Both the position numbers and the translations under genes were made by a program. This document shows positions 10,555 to 20,052 of a stretch of 64,000 nt of DNA, in pieces (position 1 is the first letter of the stretch; every line of letters begins with the position of its first letter). Location of the stretch: positions 32,559,022-32,623,021 of the forward strand of contig CM033399.1 in assembly GCA_019426215.1 (NCBI GenBank), given 5' to 3'. This DNA is from Buddleja alternifolia (lineage: Eukaryota > Streptophyta > Magnoliopsida > Lamiales > Scrophulariaceae). Under the pieces are notes generated by a model that saw only the letters and a program-made list of their open reading frames with translations, was not told where the DNA came from and made no database searches.

Positions 10555-11611
10555 GAGGATTGGAGGCCATCCTACAAAGACACTTGAAAACACATTCCCC
10601 ATTAGGGGAGCCTAAACACATCCTATCATCTTCATCATCCTTAGATTAGTTATGAAGATTATCAACAACCTCTGAAGGTGAAGAAATCAAGAAGCATGGA
10701 AGAGATGAAGATCGAAGTTCAACCATCAAAAATACGAGGGAGTTTCTTAGATTTAGATTTATTTTTGTCTATGAATATGAATCTTAATTTAAGTTCCTAT
10801 CTTTTATCTTTTATGATGAAATAGATTCTTCGAACTAAGGCCATGTTGAGGCTAAATTATGATAATTGAGTTATAAATTGTGTTTTTTATATTAATTCTA
10901 TTGTTGCTTTGTGTCTTGATCTTGTTTGAATGCATCATATGCTTAGCTACCATATGCATGATTTATTGCTTAAATTATTCGTTCGAGAGAAGGTAATTTA
11001 AGGTGCAAAGAGGATCATCACATAATCCGTAAAAAATAGGGAATTGCCCCTAGAGATAGGTAGAGATTCCTGGGTGCAGTTAGCCGGATTAATCCGGGGA
11101 AATTCTAGAACTTGAATGCATGATTGTTGGTTAGATTCTCGGATAGACATATTTAGAGAACCATCAATTAATCATAGGATTATTACAACCGAGACATCGG
11201 GTAGTAATTATTTAAGGTTTTTTCCACCAAAGCAACATTAGTCTAATAATATGAGAACATGTTTGTAATGAAAATTGATTAATTTATGCCAACACATGTG
11301 TCTTAGTTGCTCTCTTCCATAGCTATCTTGATTTCGACATCTTGTTTCTTATATCTTACTTCCATAATATTTTAGTTAATTCTTGTTTTAGTTTAAGTTC
11401 TTCAATTGCTTTAAAATCATAAACTAAAATACAAGTCCTTGAGGTTCGACAACCCGGACTTTATTGTCCACTTTATTACTACACACGACCAGTCCACTTG
11501 CTGTTTAATACACGTAAGGATTTTTCGTGTCAAGTTTTTGGTCTTAGTATTTTTCTCATTGTTGTCGAGCTAAAAAAGAAGATCTACTCTCAAAAAATTG
11601 ATACAACTTGC

Positions 11612-11983
11612 ATGCTTTGGTCTCCGCCAGCAAATGGGTGGGTGAAAATTTTCTTTGATGAAGCCCTTTTTCCTGATCGGAAAGGTGTAGGAGTGGGGAT
11701 TATTGCCCGGGCACTGGCGTGTTTTGATGGGTTTCGTTTGGCGTTGCTGCAGGGTTGGAGTATTGTGGTTCTTGAGGGTGATTGTCTATCCCTCTTCCAA
11801 AAAATTAATTCACCATCGGAAGACATGTTTTCTGTGGGTCCTTTTGTGTCAGATCTTCGGTTCTTATCTATTTCGTTTTCTTCTGTTTGTTGTTTAGCAC
11901 GTGGTGCTCGTTTGTTTGTTATCGGGGATTCTTCTAATATCCCCGAGGTTGTTTTGTTTTTGTTTGTGGCTGTTTTAATCTAA
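11612..11983 (+). pseudogene. LINE RNase H-like domain, degraded
   Basis: The frame reads WSPPANGWVKIFFDEALF, then GVGVGIIARAL and SIVVLEGDCLSLF. This is the pattern of the RVT_3 RNase H domain at the C-terminus of plant LINE ORF2 (the usual form being KINFDGA with a later V-L-E-D-C strand). Several expected stretches are shortened, and the upstream reverse transcriptase is missing. It lies 28 bp before the A-rich 3' end of the LINE. Confidence 0.65.
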
Positions 11984-12075
11984 TATATATTACCGTTTCT
12001 CTTCAAAAAGAAAGAGACGTAATTATACATCTTGCAATCTGCTATTTGTCAGCAGATTGCACTTTGCACTTTGGT

Positions 12076-12150
12076 GGAATAGTTATTCCACCACTTTGCA
12101 CTTTGCTGGAATAGTTCCAACAAAGTGCAAAGTGGTGGAATAACTATTCC
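12076..12150. repeat. Perfect 30-bp stem hairpin
   Basis: Arms 12076-12105 and 12121-12150 are exact reverse complements, separated by a 15-nt loop. The loop itself repeats part of the stem (GGAATAGTTCC). The outer sequence repeats the same words (CAGATTGCACTTTG at 12051 and 12153). Confidence 0.93.
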
Positions 12151-12170
12151 AGCAGATTGCACTTTGGTGG

Positions 12171-13949
12171 AACCCACTTTTTTTCAAAAAAAACAATTCT
12201 AGACGAAACAGATAACCACCAAAACCAAAACAAAAACCCACTTAGGGCGTTTGGCCCAATGATTTAAAAGTTAAAATATATTTTTGGAGTCCAAACACCA
12301 TTTTGATTATTGTTTGGCACTTTTTCTTATAATTAGAAAGTATCACGTGCTTCGCACGTGGTTATTCAATGAAGAGTTAGATTGAAATAAATGTCTAGGT
12401 TATTGGCAAATTAATAATTGCTTAAAAAATTAATTGATTATTTGGTAGTGCATATCTGATACCTTTTGTTTATTTGTCATGTAGTCCTATATCATCACCA
12501 TATGTTTTTAACTAAATCTATTTCAAGAAATTAAACTTTTGATAAAATAATATTAGTATTATTTTCTAGCATGTTTATGCTCTATGCATAGATCATCAGT
12601 CTATGTATATTTCCATAATTGCCAGTAATATCATTTTCTTTTATCCTAACACTTCTAATAATGTAGAGTATCACTTTTCACATTTCTACATGAAGTAACA
12701 CTGAATACATTATTTATTATAAGATTATATCAAATGCAATCAACAAATTACATATGAATACTCATGTCTATAATTTTTTTTTAAAATTATAAGTACATTT
12801 TTACATTTGCTGTTCATTTTAATCACTTCATTTATATATGAACTTCTAGATTTATACGACTAGAATAATAAAAGAACTTCTATTTATAAGATGATAATTT
12901 ACTTGTGCAAGCATGGTGTAGATTTAACTTATATATCCTCATATACATCTATTAAAAGAGTTTGATAAATACTTGTGTAAGATTTTAATTCATCATTATT
13001 TCCAGAATATACGTCTATCTCTTTAGTATCAAATTAATATTTCATGTATTTCATAATTATTATTTCATATGTGCCAAAATAAGATGCCATTTCTTAAAAA
13101 TAAATTTTTTCTGGAAAACTTCTCAAATACATATTGATAATCGATAACGATATTAACCGCAATAAAAATACTAAATTTTTTACATTTTCAAATCTCATTT
13201 AAAACTTAAAATATATTAAAAATTAGACATAAAATTTGGATGGAAGAAATCCTATCTTAGATGAGTGAGCTTTTGTTGCTCGTGATTTTTCTCTCACCTT
13301 TTATCCAACACCTCATACTTAAATACCAACAAATTTGAAATTTATATTAATTTTTTATTACATCTTCTCATGTATATAATTAAATTTTTTAAGTGTATTG
13401 TTTAAACAATTTAGAAATCTAAATATTTATTTTCCTTCTAACCAAAGAGTTTCCTACTATTAAGAGTTCATTTTTTCCTTAATCAACATTTATTTGTTAT
13501 ACTCAAGAATAAAATACATTTTTGACAAAAAATACTTTATTTTCTATTATGTTCATATATATTATCATTAATTTACGTCTCTTTTCTAAATTTATCAATA
13601 ACATGTCTTTTCTTCCTTGTAATGAACATATGTAGATTTATGTCTTTCATCCTATCACACTTTCTAAAAATGATGAAAATGTAATATCCATCCTCATATT
13701 ATATATGTAGTAACACATAAAGTATATTCTTTATTGTGAGATATTAAAGACAAAATAATTATAAATACCATATTATATATGAATATTTGCATCCATGAGA
13801 CTTTTACAAATTACCGGAATACATCATACTTTCTCTAAATTATTTATATCACTTCATTTTTTTTTCTTTTTTTGAGTATATGACTTTATTATCAAGCATA
13901 TTTTTTTATTTGTTATTTTTGTAATAACTTCAAGCACATATAAACTTCT

Positions 13950-13986
<37 letters not shown>

Positions 13987-15432
13987 GAAAGTTCATTTAT
14001 ACAAGCATGCTATAGGTTTGATTTATGTCCTTATCTACATCTCACACAAAACATTTACTGAATACCTCTATATACGAAAATAATTTATCAGTTTTCAAAA
14101 TATATGCTTATTTTTTAGCATACATTATAATGTTACATGTTCACCATATTTTTTACTTCTCATTTATTTTTGGGAGTGCCAAAACAAAGTTTAATTTCTT
14201 AAAATATATTACTTCATTTTCTTCTTTTTAGGATGTCGGAATAAAATATAATTTCTTAAAATTATTTTTTTATCTTCAAATCAACACACACAAAATATTG
14301 ATCTGACATTAATGACAATGTACTACTAATTACTAAATACTAAAAGTGTTTATATACATTAAGATTATCAAAATTAAGTTGAAATGTTGGTTGTGGGTGT
14401 AAAATTTTACTTCTTCTTTGTTGGTGGTTGTGGGTAAAAATCTATTTTATTTTGGTAGTTAATATTTTAGAGAAAATAGAAATCTATTTATTTTCCTTAT
14501 ATTAAATAGTGTCTTATTAATTTCCTCTTAATGTAATTGGACTCCTACTACAATATGATTTCCTACTACTCAATGAATTATTTTACTTAATAAATTTAAT
14601 TATTAATTATTAATAGTACGGTGGATACGAAATTTTTTTCACAATGGAACAAACATTTGAGTTATTCACACACATACACACATATATATATATATATATA
14701 TATATTATAATACATATTTATATAGGGGTTGGATTAGATAGATAGATTTAGTTTGAACATTTTTGTATTACAAAATCGCGTTTTGAAAAAAGTAGAAATC
14801 ACGAGAATCAATTATAAACTCACCCCTTTTCTTTGACATATATAAACTCACCCTTAAAACATCATAAAACCCGGATAATTCTATGGTGGACTGAAGTATT
14901 GCTGCCGTTCCACTATCTATTAAATATTAACAAGTGGAGGGGTGGTTTTCACTGGTTGGGTGGGTCGGTCCACCGTAGATTTTTCCATAAAACCCGCTTA
15001 CAGATTACATGACACTACAAGACGGAAAAATCCTACAAGACTATTATTATCCCCTTCCCCTCGGTCATTTTGAACATCAAAAAAACCCTCTGCATTTCAT
15101 TTCAATTCCTGTCGCCGCACACACACTACACGCACTCACCATGAACAGATCATGTATAATAATATGTGGAGCAATGGAAGATGATCAGAAACCTCTAACA
15201 ACAGGAAGTAGCAGTGGAGTAAGTCAATTTTGGTTTATGGAGCTTCCCATCCCTGTTTTACATGACATCTTATTCAGGCTTCCCGTCGCTTCTATCATGC
15301 AACTTAAGCTTGTTTGTAGATCGTTGTATAAGCTCGTTTCTAGTCGTGATTTCTCCGTTAACTATTCAACACATTCTCCATTTTCCACCTTCTTGCTTCG
15401 CAAGGATCATCTCGATCCCCTGACTTTATATT
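12171..15432. repeat. Segmental duplication, copy 1 (upstream of F-box A)
   Basis: Direct copy of 42885-46134 at high identity, from AACCCACTTTTTTTC to the break inside F-box gene A. It is AT-rich and non-coding up to the gene. Inside it, diverged halves repeat each other (about 12700-13700 against 13730-14750: compare TGCAAGCATGGTGTAGATTT with TACAAGCATGCTATAGGTTT). It holds AT microsatellites at 13951-13982 and 14682-14704. About 50 bp near 14945-14998 are absent from copy 2. Confidence 0.93.
12344..12360. promoter_or_regulatory. Paired CACGTG palindrome
   Basis: CACGTGCTTCGCACGTG is a 7-bp stem with two G-box cores. It is conserved exactly at 43057-43073 in the second copy. Similar GC hairpins occur near the ends of plant Helitrons, so it may be transposon-derived rather than a promoter element. 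Confidence 0.45.
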
Positions 15433-15434
15433 AA
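15141..15434 (+). pseudogene. F-box gene A, truncated after 97 codons
   Basis: The frame starts at ATG 15141 (MNRSCIIICGAMEDDQK) and runs through a clear F-box (LPIPVLHDILFRLPVASIMQ, then LVCRSLYKLVSSRDFSVNYS). It is almost identical to gene D. After DPLTLY the sequence breaks at 15432 into unrelated DNA and meets a stop at once. The F-box-associated C-terminal half is absent. F-box proteins of this plant family link targets to SKP1-cullin ubiquitin ligases; this stump could at most bind SKP1. The downstream sequence carries a MULE-like terminus. Confidence 0.85.
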
Positions 15435-16047
15435 TAGAATCCTATTTAAACAACAAATTAACCTCTCAATACAACAACCCATCCAATTTAAACATCACAT
15501 CGTATACTCGTCAAATTTTGGGCAAAAAATTACCAATTTAAGAAGCTTTTTCCTCTTCAATTTTTCGCCTTCAATTTTTCTTCTTGCCCGCCGAAAAAAA
15601 TCAATTTTCCTTCTTCTACCTATGCCGTCGAAGCTCCCAATTCTTGGCCACCGGAATCAGACGCCACCCGTATTTTATTTTTGCGATTATTCTCGCCGTT
15701 TTTTCGCTGAGAGAGAGGAGACGAGAGAGTGAGTGAATGTTCTTCAAGCCATTTTTGATTTTTAGTTTTTATCAGCCATTTTCATTTTTGTTTTAGGGGG
15801 TATTTCGGTAATTATAAATTCCTTTCTTCTTTGGTTTATTTTTATTTTTGTTTGGATGAAAGGGTATCTTAGTAATTTTCTATTATTGGTACTCCATTTT
15901 TTATGCTATTTTTCTTCCTTTCAATTCATTTGGAGTGGTCCCCCATTGACTTGGTCTTGGTCAAAGGTCTATACACTTGAAACATTCCTGCTTTGGACTA
16001 TACACTTAATGCATTATGCAAAATGGGACTATTTGCCCAATTGTCCC
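15433..16047. mobile_element. Transposon remnant ending in a MULE-like terminus
   Basis: This sequence interrupts F-box A. Its last 42 bp (16006-16047) recur exactly at 19085-19126. Read in reverse they start GGGACAATTGGGCAAATAG, similar in style to the inner ends of the 9-kb inverted repeat. No matching inverted end is found at 15433, so the left part is truncated or of another origin. A leader-like GAGAGAGAGGAGACGAGAGA tract lies near 15710. Confidence 0.5.
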
Positions 16048-16048
16048 C

Positions 16049-16200
16049 ACCCGACTAGGACGTGGATTTTGCAGTTTGTTAATAAAGTATTTTGGGCTCA
16101 AGACATAGAATTAATTCGCAATATCCTACTCGGACTAGAGACTACACCAGATGTTCCAAATTTGCACTTCAATAAGAATGGGATTTTTTCGGTTAATTAG
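16049..16200 (+). pseudogene. LINE ORF2 fragment (linker after reverse transcriptase)
   Basis: The frame RTWILQFVNKVFWAQDIELI, followed by LHFNKNGIFSVN, matches the region between reverse transcriptase and the zf-RVT domain in plant LINEs, where W-DVELI and W-NKNG-FSV are usual. It stops at 16198-16200. Only about 50 residues survive. Confidence 0.6.
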
Positions 16201-16927
16201 TATATTTTTTTTACCTGTCATTACATTTAGTTTTGTAATTTAGAATCATGCGGCTGGCTCCTTGGAATAGAACATTAACTATATATGTGCTTCACTTATT
16301 TATCAATAATTCACATCTTATTACAACTTGTCTCCAAACAATACATCTAAAATCTTAAATATTGTTTATTGTTGTATTATATTGTACTTTATTATATTTT
16401 ATTGAAATATAAGTTCAAAGGTAAATTTTCTAAACAAATGAAGAGGATAAATACAGTGATTATCTTCTACGAGAGATATAAACAAAGATTTTTCGAAAAA
16501 TAATTATTTATGCAATTTCTAACATTAAGTATGAACAAAGAATTATGCACGCAGGGACGGCGTGCCTGGACTGCTAGTAGAAGAAATAAAACCAAAGCAT
16601 ATTATACCATAATCCGACTGATCAAAATCTGAAGTTACACAAACGTCCAGAAGAAAAACAATGATTTAACCAAAAAAAGGCAAAAATTGACAACAAAATA
16701 TTCAAAACACTTGGTCATGATTACTGAAACCATGATCAAGTAAGTTGTCCCAGATACAACAAGCACTAATTTTCTTGTGTTATCAAGAAACAAATTTGAA
16801 AACACAACAAACCATGTTTACACTTGGACATGATTAAGAGTTAATGCAACAATAGCTACCAAAAGTTATTCTTACCTGGTTAGTTGATTAATCACGCTAT
16901 GCAAACAAGACTAATGCATGGCCAATG
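16201..16927. other. Non-coding stretch, nothing recognised
   Basis: AT-rich sequence with stops in all frames. No repeats, termini or RNA genes were seen. Confidence 0.5.
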
Positions 16928-17009
16928 ACATTATTTATTGTCAGATGGTATTATGAACTCTGATTTGGCCAAATCAGAGTTCATAATACCATCTGACAAT
17001 AAATAATGT
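16928..17009. repeat. Perfect 82-bp palindrome
   Basis: Two 41-bp arms meet without a spacer at 16968/16969 (centre TTTGGCCAAA). Every base pairs from 16928 to 17009. A 53-bp part (16953-17005) recurs directly at 18030-18082, where only the inner 16 bp on each side are palindromic. Confidence 0.95.
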
Positions 17010-17272
17010 TTAGGAGCCTATTTCAAGAAAAACGCCAAATTCGATAACCAAGAAAATTTAGTTTATTTCCCTCCAGGCCTATTTCAATCATATTTATGTG
17101 ATGTAAAGCTTCAACAGAACAGAGGATTACCCAAGAAAATACTGCCTTTCGCATAATTTCTCTGTTTTCTTTCTAGCTCAATTTACTTTTGATCCGAAAA
17201 TAGAAACTTAGCATTTCTCAGGTATATAAACAAAGCAGTTGGAATGAACATTGTTATTACCTCCAAAGAAAA

Positions 17273-18860
17273 TTATTCAATTCTCGGCTTGTCAATGTTC
17301 AAACGGACTTCACCCCCTGTTAAAAAGAAAGCACATCAAAACTGAAATTACAATTGTGTCTTAGATTTATGTTTCTCAAGACACTACAAGAAATATAGGG
17401 GTAGCAATTGACTTATGCTCTATGAATCTGCAATTAACTTATGCTCTGTAAATCTGTACTTTTTAAAAAACTCTAGTAAATCAAGAACATTACATTCACC
17501 AAATTCCAAGGAATATTATGAAAACAACATCATTTACAAACGAACATGCGCTAATTTACAGAACCATCAGTCATTTGGCAAATGAACTTATGAAAAACTT
17601 ACTTCGGAGCCCCATTTAAGAAACAATCACAGCGGAAATGATTTTCATTTGCTAGCATGCTTTGCAATGTAATTAAATACTATGGCATATTAACATCAAA
17701 TAACACAAAATATAGAACAATATAAAACAAACCATCCCATAAAAACATAACAACAATGTTGCTAGAAGAGAAGGAAAGAAAGTTAGAAAATCGAACAAGA
17801 AAATTCTAAGCATCACAATCTACCACGGTTATCACTTATCAGTATTAGAAACAGAAAATTAAAATAACATTTTCTGTTCTACAAGAATCCCCAAAAAAGT
17901 GACTAACCAGCAAAACCTGAATAAACATCGCAATTTTTATTTTTTATTTTTTGCGTAAAAATGGCGAAATGCGATCATCGAGCGTTACAATCCAAGCAAC
18001 TCAAAGGCCGTCATAAATTGAAAAAAATAATGAACTCTGATTTGGCCAAATCAGAGTTCATAATACCATCTGACAATAAATATAGTTCACGTGTTTACTC
18101 TCACAAAAAAGACTATCAATTTGAAGCAGTGGGACGGACATCATACGAACTCTATGAATAGGGGCTGAGAGGATAGAACTCTTTTAGTATGAAACGAACA
18201 TAACACAACAACAAGAAGAAAGAGAAAATACAGAGAAAAAGAAAAAAGAGCATTCTTGACAAAGGAGTTGTGTTTGAACTACTCATAAAAGTTCGCAAGT
18301 TTATACTATGCGTAATCGAAGCAACATACGAACGTGCTTACCACAAACAACCACAATCCAATCCAATCCAATTCAATCGATCAAATTTCCACTGGTGATT
18401 TCTGAAATCGCAATTTCTTTATCCCCAAAATATAACCTAAAATGATCAACAACAACAACAACAACGACAGAAAAAATTACGCATTTCAATTTAATTACAA
18501 AATTGTCAAGCAATAAAATCAGGAAAATGAGTTGATATCTACGCACTGGAATCGAAATCAATTGAACATGAAATGTGAATAGATCTGCGAGTTCAAAAAA
18601 CGAAAAATTCGGTAGGCGATATTTTCCCCAATATTGTTGTTGAGATTGCTTGAGAAATGGGATGGAGCGTCAGAGATTATAATTACAAACCGTGGAAAAA
18701 TAATCTGCTTGAACGGTAAGATGACTGATGAAGACCCAATTTCTCGAACGGATTTCTGAGATTTGAAGGTTCACAGCGAGCAGTTATGGAAGCGAGCTTC
18801 AACCGGGCATGTGAGGAAGGAAGACACTCCTCTGCTCTGAAAAATATACACGTGTTGTTG
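17273..18860 (-). pseudogene. Possible captured gene fragment (5' leader, introns, last exon)
   Basis: On the minus strand, 18600-18860 reads like a 5' leader. At 17316-17273 a pyrimidine-rich tract and TTTTTAACAG acceptor precede a short final exon ending GEVRLNIDKPRIE and a TAA stop. The sequence between them is intron-like with long T runs. I cannot name the gene, and no central exons are visible. It lies between the two MULE-like termini at 16047 and 19126, which would fit gene capture. The evidence is thin. Confidence 0.25.
18030..18082. repeat. Second copy of the palindrome half
   Basis: 53 bp identical to 16953-17005, including the central TTTGGCCAAA. The outer left half of the palindrome is replaced by unrelated A-rich sequence. 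Confidence 0.9.
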
Positions 18861-18913
18861 TGAGGGGTATTTTAGTCCACCTCATTTTGTAACCCACTGG
18901 GATTTAGACGTGG

Positions 18914-18950
18914 GTTTGTGGATCCCACCTCATAGGTGGGATCCACAAAC
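18914..18950. repeat. Perfect 17-bp stem hairpin with 3-nt loop
   Basis: 18914-18930 (GTTTGTGGATCCCACCT) and 18934-18950 are exact reverse complements around the loop CAT. Confidence 0.95.
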
Positions 18951-19084
18951 CTGCCAAACTAGGGAATATGTACCGGGCCTTGCGGGCCGAATGGTTACAA
19001 ACCCACCTAAAAAATGCAACCAAACATGGAGTTAGTTGGGTTTATTTAGTCCAACCCTCCTAAACATACCAACCAAACGAGCTG

Positions 19085-19126
19085 TTAATGCATTATGCAA
19101 AATGGGACTATTTGCCCAATTGTCCC
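19085..19126. mobile_element. MULE-like terminus, second copy
   Basis: 42 bp identical to 16006-16047 in the same orientation, ending TTGTCCC just upstream of F-box gene B. The left partner of this terminus was not found. The preceding 200 bp contain a hairpin and sequence in MITE style (CCAACCAAACGAGCTG). Confidence 0.5.
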
Positions 19127-19208
19127 AAATACAAGTTAATAGTTTCCTTTCCCCTTTCGGTCAGTCATTTTTCAACGTCAAAACGCTGCATTTCACTTCC
19201 ATTCGGCG

Positions 19209-20052
19209 ATGAACAGATCATGTATAAGAAGAATTGGCGGAGTAATGGAAGAAGATCGAAAAGCTCTCACTACACCAAATAGTAGTAGTAATGGAGTAAG
19301 TCAATTTTGGTTTATGGATCTTCCTACCGCTGTTATACATGACATACTTTTCAGGCTTCCAATCAATTCAGTCATCAATGTTAAGTTTGTTTGTACAACA
19401 CTCTATAAGCTTGTATCTAACCCTAATTTTTCCGTTAATTATTCGAAAAATTCCCCATTTGCCACCTTCTTGCTTTCGGATCTCGATGATTTTACGTTAT
19501 ATTTGCTTGACATTTCTGATGATAATATTCGTGAGTGTATTCGTACCATCTTTAATCCGAAGTTTCCTGAGCGTATTCGTACCATCATTAAATCAAACCT
19601 TCCTGATTGGTTGGATACAGATCCTAGTTTGTCCATTGTGGAATAGAAGATCCGTTCTGGGTCTGGAGCTGTGTTCTGATTTTATGCAGTTGACATCAAT
19701 AAATAATCAGCTCTGTCTCGTTGACTTGAGATCTATTTCTGAAATTGTTGTGTGGAAAATGAAAGAATATGGAGTTGCGGAGTCTTGGACCAAAGATATG
19801 GTATTAGATATTTCTGTTCCATCTGAGGTACAACTTGGAGGGATTTCTCTAGTGAGAATATTTGAAAATGGAGATATGCTTTTTTCTTATCCATCGGAAA
19901 ACTGTTCCATCTCATACAATCCAACAAAACAGGAACTTACTAAAATTGAGTTTCCTTGTTTCGGAAGTATTGATTATTCTCCAAGCTTTCTGTCACTGAA
20001 GGAAATTATAACGGGAGCGCGTTCAAGTACCATGGATGTGTTGTCAAAGTAA
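19209..20052 (+). pseudogene. F-box gene B, internal deletion
   Basis: ATG 19209 starts MNRSCIRRIGGVMEEDRKAL, then comes the F-box (LPTAVIHDILFRLPINSVIN, KFVCTTLYKLVSNPNFSVNY). The frame ends at 19646 just after the segment equivalent to ILSIVGTCNG in gene D. A second frame then carries only the C-terminal part (LELCSDFMQLTSINNQLCLV, KEYGVAESWTKDMVLDISVP) to the stop at 20052, which gives STMDVLSK. The middle of the F-box-associated domain, roughly 500-600 bp by comparison with D and E, is deleted and the frame changes at the junction. A frame starting at 19339 covers the 3' part but lacks the F-box. Confidence 0.85.

Larger units (their letters stand above)
9896..11512 (+). mobile_element. 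Solo LTR, Gypsy-like, about 1.6 kb
   Basis: The block starts TGTTATTAAGCCCCTTTGCG and ends CTGTTTAATACA, giving TG...CA termini. The 3' part has the sequence style of plant Gypsy LTRs (CTTGAGGTTCGACAACCCGG, then TCCACTTTATTACTACACAC). A U3-like part carries 60-bp tandem repeats and a TATA box near 10547. No internal region or second LTR is present, so it is a solo LTR inside the LINE. The flanking bases (TTACG left, CGTAA right) are not a direct repeat, so the exact ends are uncertain by a few bases. Confidence 0.6.
9170..12012 (+). mobile_element. Internally deleted LINE with a nested solo LTR
   Basis: The element is bounded by a perfect 17-bp duplication. The 5' part (9170-9895) looks like a LINE leader plus the start of ORF1. 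The 3' part (11513-12012) encodes an RNase H-like domain and ends in a short A-rich tail (CTTCAAAAAGAA). Endonuclease and reverse transcriptase are absent, so most of ORF2 has been lost. An LTR-like block of about 1.6 kb sits in the gap. The strand follows from the RNase H frame and the tail. Confidence 0.7.

Noticed and set aside
14025..14231. Frame of 68 codons repeated at 44754-44960
   Set aside because: Its conservation follows from the segmental duplication. The sequence is AT-rich, with no domain and no splice context.
15856..16200. Single 114-codon frame as one gene
   Set aside because: It joins two unrelated pieces: a transposon end (to 16047) and a LINE fragment (from 16049).
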